Below are positions 33,936 to 45,973 of a DNA stretch of 64,000 nt, piece by piece. The position numbers and the translations under genes are program-made. The stretch's first letter is position 1; each line of letters begins with the position of its first letter. The DNA comes from Paguma larvata (Eukaryota > Chordata > Mammalia > Carnivora > Viverridae): the NCBI GenBank assembly GCA_030068075.1, contig CM057825.1, forward strand, positions 82,599,123 through 82,663,122, in the 5' to 3' direction. The notes under the pieces are model-generated. The model saw only the letters and a program-made list of their open reading frames with translations. It had not been told where the DNA came from and made no database searches.

Positions 33936-36711
33936 TCCAGAAATTCTACAGTTCTTTATATTCTAACTATTCGGTCATTTTATTTGCATATATAAACTAA
34001 CAGCAGGGATTCCTGCACACTTAGGTGCTTAGTAAATATCCAAAGTAAAAACTTTAAAATTAAAATAAAGATCCAGTCATCCTAAATATTACTAGCACAA
34101 GTTGAAATATGAAATGTCAAAAAGTATTGTGCATCTCTTCCACAAATGGCACTCTTGGGTCTTCAAAATATGCCTTTAAAAATTGGGAAAAATGATCATT
34201 CCATTGTAAAATAGTTTTATTAGCCAGATCCTATGTATATACTTGGTTCCTAATCTCTTTAGTTATCTGTATATTTAAAATCAGGACTTAATCAACTGTC
34301 TTCTTAACCTCTGAGAAACCATATCAAGATTTTGCTTACTTTTCAACATGGATCCAGAGCATAACGAATAGCATTTTGAATGGTGTAAAGATGTTGATTT
34401 TATATTTGTTGGCTTTATCATTTGAGATTTTACACTGAGCAAACCATGCGTATACACATAAATAATTCACAGGTGAAGATATTTGTAATCGATTCACACT
34501 ATCTCAGCTGCAGAGGTCTCGTTGCGTTTAGATGGTCAGCTGTGTCCTCTCGCCATGGTGAACATGCAGTCACACACAAGACTCATGTTGCTGCAAGCGG
34601 TCTGGAGGCAACAAAAACAAATTGATGGCGACAGAAATAGAAGGCTCCCACCCTGTCAGAAGATGAATGAGCTGGACTTGCCTGATGTGAACCCAGGCTG
34701 ACACAAGCAAGGTGGAATCAAAGAGTGAGCAACTTTTGACAACCCATGCTTCACAGCCCTGACCACTGTGGATGCCCGTGATTATCTCCAGACAAAATGA
34801 CTGTGAGTAAAAGGCTTACATACACTTAAATTAAACACAGCAGGGTTTTAGTAATCTCTGTTTGCATTTTACTTTCTGTTAAGAAGGAAATTGCTTGGAC
34901 TTGGAACATTTCATTTAATGGCATTTTTAGTTACCTTTTGTACTTCTAATGCCATAGTCTAAATTCACTCTAAATTACCCAGTAAGACATTGGAAACTTT
35001 TGTCCTTTTTTGCTTATTTTTTTTTTTAATTGCAGTAGCTTCCTTACCAATTTTACTAAATTAAATGTGTTTTAAGGCATCTCAGTTCTTGAAACTTAAT
35101 TATCCCAATCTCTGGGTGAAGTATCGCAAACAATACAAACGCCATTTATGTAATTTATTCTGCAAAGGAAAATAATGGAATGCAGTTGTGCTAATGATAT
35201 ACACGTTTCTGTATTTTTCCCCCATTTCAACAACAACTTAGCAAAACCATGTCATTTTGAAACAAAAGCTTTAAGGGCATTTTGGGGTTTGGGTTTGTCC
35301 ACACACTGCCTTTAGGAGAAGGCAGTACGCTGCATTATATTATGTGCCTTTGGAATATCATGAAAGATTTTGTTTTGTTTCCCTCATTTTATCCTCCCAT
35401 CAATGAATATTATTGACAGTTACCCATAATAAACTGTGAATAAAGATCATGGCTTGTAATTGCAATGTGTAAATAAGAAGAAAAATATGTAGGTACTCTG
35501 GTAGCTGAAGTGCCATTCATTAAATCCCAGCAAAGTAAAATTTAATTGTTAGACCACATGAAGAGTAGAAAACTTTGGTTTAAACTCAAGCATAATAAGA
35601 AAATCTATCACTCTTGTTCTTGATGAAAACGGAGGTTTAAAATTCTCAAGCCCATGATTAGGTGTAATTTAATATTGATATTCATTAGTGCCATCAGTTA
35701 GTCATTCTAATTTGCTGAATTTCACTTGCTGCATTTTTTTAAGTAAAGGTGAATTAATTAGTTTACGCCCTACTTTTGGAAGGTGGGTAACTAGACCCTG
35801 GTTTCAAGATTGTATTGATAGCTGGGACTGGGACTTGCCAAAGGATGTGGCCTTTAGGAAAAATTGGTGCTGACAATTGTTTAGCTCAAGCCAAAAAAAA
35901 AAAAAAAAAGACAACAAATAAAAACAATTTCTACTTCAGAACAAATCCACAAACAACAATAAAAGGGAAGAAATAACAAAATGCCTCAAGTAAATTCACT
36001 GAATACAGTACACCCTTCTTCCTTGACTAACCTTCTACTTTTCAGTTGTAATTAGTTGAGAGCAAATTGTATATACTATTATCCCACCAATATTTTGTTA
36101 CCAGGATATTGTAGATGCTTCCCCTACTATGCTGAGGAGGTAGATTTTTGACTCCTTATTAATTTCAAAATGATGAGACACTTATTGATAAGAGAAGACA
36201 CAATGCCTTGTATCTTGAGCCTTCTGTTTCCTTAGAGTTGGACTTATCTATGCTACCATTATGAAACACAGAAATAACTTGTCTATTTTAAAAATAATAT
36301 TATAATCTTCTTTTATGATTATAAACAAGGCAATATCCAGCATATCAATTTCACATTTTTACATCATTGATCTTTCCTGAGGTGGCTGAAGTAGGAGACT
36401 CAGGTAACAAGAATCTACCACTTCTCCAGTGAATCTCTCTCAGTAGTAGACACTCACGGTTCATAAAATTATTTGCACTTTAGTGACATTTTCCTGATAA
36501 TATCACACTCAACACATTTACAAAATGTCATATCGTGGAATTTCACCTAACATGTTATCCTTACCTAGTCTGATAAGTGAAATCACGATGGAACCATGAG
36601 ACTAAAATATAAAATTTTATGGATTGGTTAAAGAAAGTACAAATTAGATAAATGCGAAGACTGAAATATAATCATGCTTATGAACCCATATGAAAAAAGC
36701 AATATATTTGG
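33936..36711. other. long non-coding stretch, low repeat content
   Basis: About 2.8 kb without a recognised transposon. A GC-richer patch lies at about 34490-34810, with several CpG and possible splice signals (see findings). An A run lies at 35891-35909. Frames of 61-67 codons have no known domain. Confidence 0.4.
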
Positions 36712-36762
36712 GTATATATATGGGTGTGTAGTGTGTGTGTGTGTGCGTGTGTGTGTGTGTAT
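36712..36762. repeat. (GT)n microsatellite
   Basis: GT units with a 'gtgcgtg' interruption, preceded by 'gggtatatatatggg'. Confidence 0.92.
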
Positions 36763-38334
36763 CACAATTAAGACCGTACCTAGAGTACTAAATTAAAATT
36801 AGTTTTCCCACTAGCTAGCACATGTTTATTTATGCAGAAATCAGAAGATCTGAATTTCAACTTACCCTCTCAGGTTTACAGACATTTAAGCACATTATTA
36901 GGAACAGTGATTATTCGGCACACCAACACTCAGGTATCACCCAACTTCATTACTACCTGATTAATTAACCTGTTTAAAGTGTGAAAGTTGGCACCTTGTC
37001 ATTAGAATCCATGGGAATAACTAATGAGAAACTATGAAATAATTTGTTCCTCAATTAAAAAAACTGAAAGAAGAGGTTTTATCTCATTATTCTTGTTTCC
37101 TGTTATCACCTATACAAAGCCAAGACGATTTTGCAAAACTTACTGTCTAAAAAGAACAGGCTCTGTAACATCTCAGGGAACATTTCACAGATCTTTAATA
37201 AAACGTGGTGTTATTCAACAGCAAAAGGTAAGCCAAGAAGGTTCCTGGGATAACATATTCATTATAGAGCTTTGGTGTGAAAGTAGGTGCATCTCATACC
37301 TGGCGTTCAGGTTTAAATGAGGTTTCTAGATAAGAACGGAGTGAAGGAGAAGTAAGCCAGTTCAATTTAGTTCTGTCTGAAGAGACTTCAGGAAGAATAC
37401 CATGCGAGGTAATTAGTATTAGAGGACTGTTAAATTATGACATTTCCATACATTAACAACACAGCCCCAAGCCCAAATTTCCCTCAAAATGGCTGCTTTT
37501 ATTTAGTGGCCACATTACAGTATCACTCCAATAGGGAAAAAGGCAGCAAAGATATTAATTTCAATTGTTTTCCCTTGTTTACATTCATGAGATCAAAGGT
37601 ATCATATGAGAATGCTCAAGTATCAAAGGCACTTTCCTAACCTAAACCATTTTGTAAAGTTTACAGATACATCCTCTTACTCATAAGTTATTCATCGAAC
37701 TCACAATGCCAATGAAGTACATGTCTGTTGTTTAACATTAAAGTAAAGAAGTCAAAAGTTTTTCTTGGAGGTAAAGCGAGCAATCTTTCTTGCACTGCTC
37801 ATTTGACATATATCTTTCCAGTTAGAGAGAGTTTCATGCTCTGAACCATGGCAGGAAATAGACTATAGAATCCATCCAATGTAAAGCTAGGCATAAATGA
37901 ATACAGATGTTAATTAATTGGATATCCCTATTTAAATTCCTTGAAATATATTCTGGATCATGTCTCCTGCTTCCTTGTATAAATCTTTAAGCTGAGGCCA
38001 CCCGCGTTTAGTGAAGGAAATAGTGAAATTTTTAGAAACCACACACATATTTTTTTCAAATTCAAGATTTTGTAAAGATAATCATAAAGTTTGAAATAAC
38101 ACAATTTAATTAATCCTCTTTGGGGAAAAAATCTCTATATCTGTTTTATACTCTAAACTTTATAATTTTATTCAGTTGCAAAGTATCCTAGATAAAGAAG
38201 AAAGAGAGAAAGAACAGGCTGATAACATTTAAGAACATCTTAAACATGTTTGCTCAATCTCCTGAAAACATTTCCTTTAGTACATAATGGAAAATTTTGA
38301 GATAGGCCATCATAGTTAATGAAAATAACCACTG
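36763..38334. other. non-coding stretch, mostly unique
   Basis: No recognised repeat. A 98-codon frame at 37024-37320 has no recognisable domain, and nothing else supports it. Confidence 0.4.
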
Positions 38335-38541
38335 TTTTGTGAGCATCAATGGAATACCAAACTATATATTAGGCGTCTCACATGCAAACCTTATTTATGT
38401 CTTACATTCTCAAGAGTTTGTAGAATTATGTCTATCTACAGATGAGGAAACTGAAGTCCAATAGTATGTTCAGTATCTTGTCAAACTTCATATACTGACA
38501 CCAAATTCCATAATCTCTCTCCCTACACTATGCTGCTTCAA
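38335..38541 (-). mobile_element. MIR
   Basis: 'tgtgagcatcaatggaatac', 'atgtctatctacagatgagg', 'aaactgaagtccaatagtat' and 'ctacactatgctgcttc' follow the reversed MIR core and tRNA side. Confidence 0.75.
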
Positions 38542-40774
38542 ATCAACAAATAATATAATCTGGAAGAAGTATTCTCATGCAATGTAACCTTTTAATAAAT
38601 GCCTAACTACACAAAAACAAGAAGTTATATATTTGTTTTTAAAGAATGTGAAACAAAATTTAGGAGTACAATTTAATAGAGTCATTCATAAAGCGAAAAC
38701 AATAAAGATCCATTTCAAATTAAATCAAACATTCTTCAGAAATGATACCTACCATAGATAGCATTATTGACAGACAGTATCATGAATATTAAAGTGGGTA
38801 ACTAAAATTGGCCAAAAATAGAGAAGGAAGAAAACAGTGTGTTGAAAGTAGAGATATGTGGGAAAAACTACATAATCATTTTAATAAGGTATATGTTGCT
38901 AAATTAGAAAAGGAAAGAGAGAAAAAAAAAGGAAATGAAATAAAGGAAGTTCCTGTCAGGGGAACCTCTTTATTTTATTTGTGTAAGATTAGCTATTAAA
39001 CATTAATATCAGTCCAAAGTGAAAGGAAAAAAAAATGACCTAAAATTTTAAGGGTCCATATCACTTCCAGGTAAACAGCCATTTATTTGTGCTGTCCTGT
39101 TGGAATAAAAATTTCAACTTAAAAATAATAAAATGATTTTTAAAAGACAATGTTTCAAGAACAAATATTCAGACAAATGGAAGATTTAAAAAAGAGTGTG
39201 AAATTATATGATGATATTTAAGCCCAAAAATATGTCGGGGGAAAGAATAAATAACAAAACAAACAGAATTGACTCTAAAAAATGAATCACAGAAGAAGAC
39301 TCTTTTAAAAAGCATAAACAATTCAGTAACAAAAGTAGTGTGCACAGAATAGCAAGGTGTTCCTAATCCCAACATGTATTTTATACTAATGCTTATAACT
39401 TTTATATACTTACATGCAATATATTTTGTGCACAATCCCTCAAAGTCTTATATCTTTCTCCTGTTGTGTCCAGTAATACATTTAGCACATAAAAGTACTC
39501 AAATATATATCCTACGTACCAATATCTGGAAGCCTGTTCCCATTATTAATAAATATAAAACATTGAAATGATAAAAAAAAATTTCATAGTTTCTAATCAT
39601 TGAATGTCATTACCATTTCTCACATATAAACTAATGTTCTGGAGCTTTTACTCCACCTACCAGTCTTTCTATAGAGATACTATTGACGTCACTCCATTTT
39701 GACCCTTTCATTTGCAAGTCTCCTGAGTAGGAGGAAATGGGTGTCTCTATTGGGATTGTAACTGGGAAGCTCTGAATTAGTGGCATTCCTGGTAATGTTT
39801 TGCATTTATTTTTATGTCAGTAGTGAAAAGCAGTTACTATTGTTTAATCTTATCTCTACTCCAGAACTAAAGGGAGTGTATTATGTGACTTCCTTCCTTT
39901 GTTGTCCCCAATAGCAGGGGTCAGGTTCTACTTTAATCAGCATGCACTGGAAAGGAACACAAACAAGAGTAAATCAAGCTAAAAATAGTCATCACCTCTT
40001 CACATCACTGCCTTGAATACAACCAGGCTTCTCCCACGTCACCTCACTATCGTGCTAAGATTGAGGCCTGAGCAGTTCTGTGGGAGGCTGCATCACCAGG
40101 CTGGAGTCTCCGACATGGTCACTTTCACCAGCTACCACTGTTTGAAATTCAACTTGGCTCATATCTGAAAATGAACAATGGAGGAGCATGGGAAACTTCC
40201 TCGAAACTGTCTGTCTCTACTACCAATCATGTAGGAAAGATGCAGTCATTCAGGTTACATAGACATACCTTCCACCTTTTAAAATATTATTCAAGAAACA
40301 CACCAAATACTACCAAGAACACAATCTGGGAAACTGGATCATGATTCTAGACTTTTAAATGAATCACACAGGAAGTCCTAATAAATGGAATCCTTTAAAA
40401 GAATTTTACTCTATTAAACAAGCTATAATCATATTTAAATGAAGCAGTGATTATATTTTAGAAGTGTTTTAAAATTTAAAATATTCAGTAGATTTTTAAG
40501 CATGAGAGATGTAAGTTTATAAAACTGTTCTTTACATCCAGTTAGCCAAGGTCAGTTTCCACTTATCTATAGAAATACTATCGTTGTATTGAAAGATTAA
40601 TCATTCCTCTTATGAAAATAGGAATAATGCTTCAGAGTTGGTAGCTTCCTAGATTATATTAATGATAACAGATAAGATATGACAAATATCGAAATCACAG
40701 TCAGTACTTAAGCATAGTGTCCAGTTATGAAGGTTGGGGACACAGTGGGACCAGGTTTAAGTGGCCAAATGCAT
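38542..40774. other. long non-coding stretch, mostly unique
   Basis: About 2.2 kb without an identified repeat. The part at 39640-40150 is less AT-rich and holds few simple repeats. Short frames (62-88 codons) on opposing strands carry no motif. Confidence 0.4.
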
Positions 40775-40950
40775 GTTAGAGATTTTATACCCTTATTAAC
40801 CTTTCGCAACATTCTAACTGATAGAAAGTATAATTTCCATCACATACTAGAGGATTCAAAGTAGAGGGAAAGTATCTAATTTAGGAACATAGATACTAAG
40901 TGTTGAGCTTGTATTGAACCTTCCGCAGTTGCCAATTCCAGATAGTACCT
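40775..40950 (-). mobile_element. probable MIR, heavily diverged
   Basis: 'cccttattaacctttcgcaa', 'gtataatttccatcacatac' and 'agaggattcaaagtagaggg' keep the order of a reversed MIR (recovered taacctt/attttccat/gaggaaactgaagcagagg-like blocks), but similarity is low. Confidence 0.45.
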
Positions 40951-42807
40951 TTGTTCCGTTGCTTGTTTTCTCTCTCTAAACCATGGTTGTGGGAATACGT
41001 AAATACCAGGTTACTTTAAAGTGAAAAACTCTCAGTCAGGCCTAGGGCGGAGAAATGGACAAGTGTGACCCGATAAAGCAAATGTGCTCCAGCCATCAGC
41101 ACTCTTCCAGGTGCAGCACAGGAGTGAAGGCGGGGGTCTGGAAATGCAATTAACTACTCCGAAAGCTTTCTGCCCATTGCTACTCTGACATTTAAGATTT
41201 CTGACAACCTGTTAGCTTTTTTATCTCCCCTTGGAATGCTGTTTACTAAAGGCACATAATCCTAGTGTCTAATTCATACAGTACTTATTAGGCAACCAAT
41301 GAACTTGTCACTAGGATATTAATTTGAGTTCAGAAACAAATCATGTCATTTGACTTTTGATGTCTCAGTGTCTTCCCTCATGAACAGAAAACTCAATTCT
41401 TACTTACTAAGAAATTATTTTCGACCCTTCAAAAGTATTTTCCCTTTCTTTGAAAAGACAAAAACAGAAACGAAAACAAAGTATAACGTCGAACCCTCCA
41501 GCAAAATCTATCTTGTTTATGTATCAAATCATGAAAATTTTCAGACCTTTTTAATTCTCATTTGTATATTTCCTTTGGTGTAATGGTACAACTTTCATTT
41601 TTAGTATGGGATTTCAAAATAAACTGCAAACAAATCAATCTCCAATAGATAAATAAAAAAATGTGCAGTGAAGCTAAAAATATCTTCCACCAAGGTGCTA
41701 CTTGGCTGTGTTGCTTAGCTACCCATGACCAAAGAGGCTGACAGCACCATGAACTCTCTGGCTGGGCTGGGTGTAATTACCAACCAGATTTCCATTTCAT
41801 TAAGTTCCACTAACAAATCTTGAGAATTTCAAAATGTGCATATTTAGAAGATTTCACCATTGGAAATGAGGATAAAATTTGCTTAAAAACTGATATTCTA
41901 CAGTATATCTGTGAGTAACAACTAAAACATACAGAGGTTGAAATAATGACATTTTTCATGGCAAAATTCTGTTTATAAAGGAAATAACTACATTCAATGA
42001 GTGAGGGAGCAGGGAATATTTTTGTATCATGAAAATTGCTTTTCATTTTTGCTTTCTATACAAATATAATTATGAATGAAAAACTTCAACCTTCTTTGTG
42101 TTCTTGAAAAACGACAAACCATTGATTTTTCTCTTCCATCAGAGGTAATCTTTTCATGCTTTTGTCCCCAATTCTAATGTTTAAATGGAGGTTAATTTCT
42201 CAAATATCTTAGATGATTTATCAGAGTCCTGTGCAGAGAACACAGTAATTCAGTTCATCAGACAACAAAGCCCATTAGCAGATATTACCGAGTCACTACT
42301 AAAAGGCAAGGATAAAGGAAATGCCGACATTCATATCCCTTCATAATTAACACACAAAGCTTTGAGTGCAGATTACAGTAGGATTATGGTGAATTAAAGA
42401 AGTGCATTTGATGCTCAGTTTATAGATTTCTTATTGTTTATCATACTTATCTGAAATATATATGCATTCATTTAATTCTATAAGCATATAATTGAAACAA
42501 ATAGCTGAAATCCATTTATATCATCAGAAAGTTAAAAAAAAAGATTATGTTGCAAGCATATTTGCATCCGTTTACGACCTAATAAACTGGACAGCATTTT
42601 GCTGTCCATTTCCTCTATTCTCTGTAAAGACAGAACTTTTGTTCCTCTGATTCTGGCTGTATTTGTGTTGTTTTAAAAATATGTATTTTTACATATTTAT
42701 CAAAATAATACTTGCATAAAGTAATACAATCCATAGTGCAAATAAGTTTATGGTGAAAATAAATAGCTTCTGGCTTCTTACCTTACCACTACAGCCTTGT
42801 GCTCCCG
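40951..42807. other. non-coding stretch, mostly unique
   Basis: No gene or transposon recognised. A GC-richer patch lies at 41035-41140. Frames of 77-78 codons show no domain. Confidence 0.4.
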
Positions 42808-43052
42808 GTTTTTCTTTTTCTTTTTTAATTTTTTTTAACGTTTATTTATTTTTGAGAGACATAGAGACAGAGCATGAACAGGGGAAGGACAGAGAGAGAG
42901 GGAGATACAAAATCTGAAGCAGGCTCCAGGCTCCGAGACATCAGCACAGAGCCTGACGCGGGGCTCAAACTCACAGACCGTGAGATCATGACCTGAGCTG
43001 AAGTCAGCCGCTCAACCGACTGAGCCACCCAGGTGCCCCAGTTTTTCTTTTT
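42808..43052 (-). mobile_element. CAN-SINE with target-site duplication
   Basis: Reversed copy at about 42822-43040 ('aacgtttatttatttttgag' to 'tgagccacccaggtgcccca'). The 12-bp perfect duplication 'gtttttcttttt' is at 42808-42819 and 43041-43052. First member of a dense same-strand cluster. Confidence 0.97.
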
Positions 43053-43195
43053 TTAGTAGTTATGATGTTTTATTGAGACTAAATTCATATAGCATAAAAT
43101 TAACCATTTTAAAGTAAACGATTCAGTGGCATTTAGTACATTCACAATATTGTGTATCCACCATCTCGACTTAGTTCCAAAATATTTTTCTTTTT
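43053..43195 (-). mobile_element. L1M 3' end fragment
   Basis: 'gttttattgagactaaattc', 'aaattaaccattttaaagta' and 'ttcagtggcatttagtacat' are the reversed 3' UTR of an L1M-type element, wedged between two SINEs. Confidence 0.7.
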
Positions 43196-43424
43196 TAAAA
43201 ATATTTTAAATGTTTATTTATTTTTGAGAGAGAGACAGAGTGCGAGCAGGGTAAGGGCAGAGAGTGAGAGGGAGACACAGAATCTGAAGCAGGCTCCGGG
43301 CTCGGAGCTGTCAGCACAGAACCCCATGTGGGGCTCGAATCCCCAATGGTGAGATCATGACCTGAGCTGAAGTCAGATGCTCAACCGACTTAGCCACCCA
43401 GGTGACCCAACATTTTTCCTTTTT
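43180..43424 (-). mobile_element. CAN-SINE with imperfect target-site duplication
   Basis: Reversed copy at about 43196-43408 ending 'tagccacccaggtgaccc'. The flanks 'aaatatttttcttttt' (43180-43195) and 'aacatttttccttttt' (43409-43424) look like a slightly diverged 16-bp duplication. Confidence 0.95.
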
Positions 43425-43614
43425 CAATTTTACTTGAGAGAGAGAAAGAGAGCATGACCAGGGGACAGGGGCAGAGGGAGAGAGAGACAATCTCAAGCAG
43501 GCTCCATACCAAGTATGGAGTCCAATGTGAGACTCAATCTCAAGACTGTGGGATCATGACCTGAGCCAAACTCAAAAGTCTGGGGCTTAATCGACTGAGT
43601 CACCCAGGTACCCC
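43425..43614 (-). mobile_element. CAN-SINE, older diverged variant
   Basis: It directly abuts the previous SINE: 'ttttacttgagagagagaaa', 'tgggatcatgacctgagcca', head 'gactgagtcacccaggtacc'. The middle ('aatctcaagcaggctccata') and head differ from the neighbours, so it is an older subfamily. Confidence 0.88.
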
Positions 43615-43822
43615 CTACTGATATATTTAAACTCATATTTTTTTCTCTCTTCCAGTAGAACATTCTGACTCCAAATTTTACAAATTATTCAAACTCCTAA
43701 TTTTTCTTCTTCGTGTCTTCTCTTTTTTTACATCTTGGCAGCATGCTGCACTTTTCCCACTGTCAAAATGCAAGCATTTATTTATTCTCCAAATATTTCT
43801 TGAGAACCACATTCATTATGGA
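43615..43822. other. spacer inside SINE cluster, possibly old LINE
   Basis: T-rich non-coding DNA between SINE insertions. It may belong to the same decayed reversed L1 as its surroundings. Confidence 0.3.
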
Positions 43823-44063
43823 CACACTTCATTTTTTTTTAAATTTTTTTAACGTTTTTATTTTATTTTTGAGAGACATAGAGACAGAGCGTGAGCAAGG
43901 GAAGGGCAGAGAGAGAGGCAGACACAGAATCTGAAGCAGACTCCAGGCTCTGAGCCATCAGCACAGAGCCCGATGCGGGGCTCGAACTCACAGACCGTGA
44001 GATCATGACCTGAGCCGAAGTTGGCGGCCCAACCGACTGAGCCACCCGGGCGCCCCCACACTT
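43823..44063 (-). mobile_element. CAN-SINE with short target-site duplication
   Basis: Well-preserved reversed copy at about 43840-44056 ('ggggctcgaactcacagacc', head 'gactgagccacccgggcgcc'). The 7-bp duplication 'cacactt' is at 43823-43829 and 44057-44063. The apparent 60-67 codon frames on the minus strand are SINE sequence. Confidence 0.96.
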
Positions 44064-44580
44064 TGTTTTAATTTGCTTTATGACTTTCTTACATATTTCC
44101 TTGCATGTTTGTTTTCATGAGCATTTATATGTTTATCTGTCCTCTAAATTTATCAGATCCCCAATTTTTTTCTGACCTTTCAATCAATAATTTTCATTCT
44201 CAAAGACTTTGTTTTCTTTGTCAACTTTTCCCTTAAGGCTGTAATTCTCCTTCTCCTAGCTGGAACATTTATCGTTTTACTTGTTATGAACTTTCACTCT
44301 AATGCTCCTTCACAGACATGCAGAATTACAATTGTTTCCTAATTCACATACATCCATCTTTGGGAGATGGGCTTATTCCTTCATTTTTCTGTATTTTGTC
44401 TTCAAATATTACCCAGTGGGGGGAAAATGCATTAGAGGTAAGTCTTCTGTGGCCTTGCAATTTGGAAAGTCTTACTACTTTTATTTTACTTGAATGACAT
44501 TTTGTCTGGGTATAAAATTTGGAAAGCATCTCATCTTTTCCTTCTAGCATTCAGTGGCAATGGTAATTATAATGTCAGTA
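44064..44580 (-). mobile_element. possible degenerate L1M (reversed)
   Basis: 'tgacattttgtctgggtata' and 'aaatttggaaagcatctcat' recall the reversed ORF1-side region of an L1M element. The rest is decayed. No gene. Confidence 0.35.
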
Positions 44581-44839
44581 TGATTTTGTTTTCTTGTTTG
44601 TTTTTTTGTTTTTTTTTTAATTTTTTAACATTTATTTATTTTTGAGGCATAGAGACAGAGCGTGAGCAGGGGAGGGGCAGAGAGAGAGGGAGACACAGAA
44701 TGTGAAGCAGGCTCCAGGTTCTGAGCTGTCAGCACAGAGCCCGACGTGGGGCTCGAACTCACAGACTGTGAGATCATGACCTGAGCCAAAGTCGGCTGCT
44801 TAACTGACTGAGCCACCCAGGCGCCCCTGATTTTGTTTT
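44581..44839 (-). mobile_element. CAN-SINE with target-site duplication
   Basis: Reversed copy at about 44615-44827. The perfect 12-bp duplication 'tgattttgtttt' is at 44581-44592 and 44828-44839. Between the left duplication and the body is a T-rich tail with G interruptions. Confidence 0.97.
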
Positions 44840-45084
44840 TATAAATAGCTTTTTTCCTTTTCCACAGTTTTCAAAATTGTCTGGTTGTCTATTTTGTGTT
44901 CTAAAATTTTCTAGAAGCATGAATTCTTTTGTTCTTGTTGGCAGAGTGATCAGGAAGGTCTTTAATGTTGCCATTGTATATGTCTTTCGACACCTTTTAT
45001 TTTTTCATATTCTATTTGTTGAACAAATTGGGTGTTGCATATTTTCCAATTTATTTGCTTTTGAATTATGCTACTTTTTTTTTT
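44840..45084 (-). mobile_element. possible degenerate LINE spacer
   Basis: T-rich decayed sequence between two SINEs, of the same texture as 44064-44580. Family not certain. Confidence 0.25.
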
Positions 45085-45308
45085 CTATTTTTTAAATGTT
45101 TATTTATTTTATTTTTAAGAGATAGAGATGTAGCGTGAGCAAGGGAGGGGAAGAAAGAGAGGGAGACACAGAATCCGAAGCAGGCTCCAGACTATGAGCT
45201 GTCAGTACAGAGCCTGATGCAGGGCTCGAACTCGTGAACCACGAGGTCATGACCTGGGCCGAAGTTGGATGCCTAACCGACGGAGCCACCCAGGCGCCCC
45301 ACTATTTT
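45085..45308 (-). mobile_element. CAN-SINE
   Basis: Reversed copy at about 45092-45300 with head 'cggagccacccaggcgcccc'. A 7-bp 'ctatttt' occurs at both borders (45085-45091 and 45302-45308) and may be the target duplication. Confidence 0.94.
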
Positions 45309-45721
45309 CTAGTCCTATTGAATTTTAGACCAGACTTTAATCTCTAAGAGATTTTTCTTCTTCTGTGATGTCTTGTTTTCTAAGGTTCTATTTGTATTTT
45401 CTGGATGTAATATACTTCCAGTTCTCTGTTACTGCATTAGATTCTGGCTGAATCTCTTCTCTTGGTAAACATGCTACATGAGAACCATGAACTGATCCAA
45501 TCTCTCACTTTGCTTTACATTGAGCAGAAGTCTTCTGTGCAGGCTTTGGGGTTGCAACTCCATACATGTCAAAATAAAAATAATCTTATTTTAGAATATC
45601 AAAGCGAAGTAGAAAACTACTGGCCACCCTGAGACTTCTTGTCCAATTCATTAAAAAAATAGATATTTGGCTGTTTGAGTATGCATTATAGCCTGGGAAC
45701 TCATCTTTCACTTTCTTTTTT
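45309..45721. other. spacer, non-coding
   Basis: No gene or firm repeat. It could be further decayed reversed LINE sequence. Confidence 0.3.
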
Positions 45722-45913
45722 TTCTTTTTTTTTTCTTTAATGCTTATTTTTGAGAGAGAAACAGATAGAACACGAGCGGGGAGGGACAGAGAGAGAAAGG
45801 CTCCAGGGTCTGAGTTGTCAGCAGAGAGCCCAATGTGGGGCGCAAACCCATGAAACGTGAGATCATAACCTGAGCCGAAGTTGGACGCTTAACTGACTGA
45901 GCCACCCAGGGGT
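45722..45913 (-). mobile_element. CAN-SINE, internally shortened
   Basis: Reversed copy: 'tttaatgcttatttttgaga', a GA-rich block shortened by the loss of the 'gacacagaat'-type segment, 'gagatcataacctgagccga' and head 'gactgagccacccagg'. A TG microsatellite starts seven bases after the head. Confidence 0.92.
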
Positions 45914-45916
45914 CTT

Positions 45917-45919
<3 letters not shown>

Positions 45920-45964
<45 letters not shown>

Positions 45965-45973
45965 TGTGTGTGG
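45920..45973. repeat. (TG)n microsatellite
   Basis: TG units with one 'tatg' interruption, next to the head of a SINE. Confidence 0.95.

Noticed and set aside
43863..44045. Recurrent minus-strand 60-68 codon frames starting 'MAQSVERLTS'-like (42846, 43863, 44625, 45104)
   Set aside because: They look like a protein family but are the same frame of the CAN-SINE head and middle read in many copies.
42808..45913. Regularly spaced similar units resembling a repeat array (CRISPR-like or tandem duplication)
   Set aside because: The units are whole SINEs of about 200 bases with individual target duplications in eukaryotic DNA. Spacing is irregular and there are no short identical repeats.
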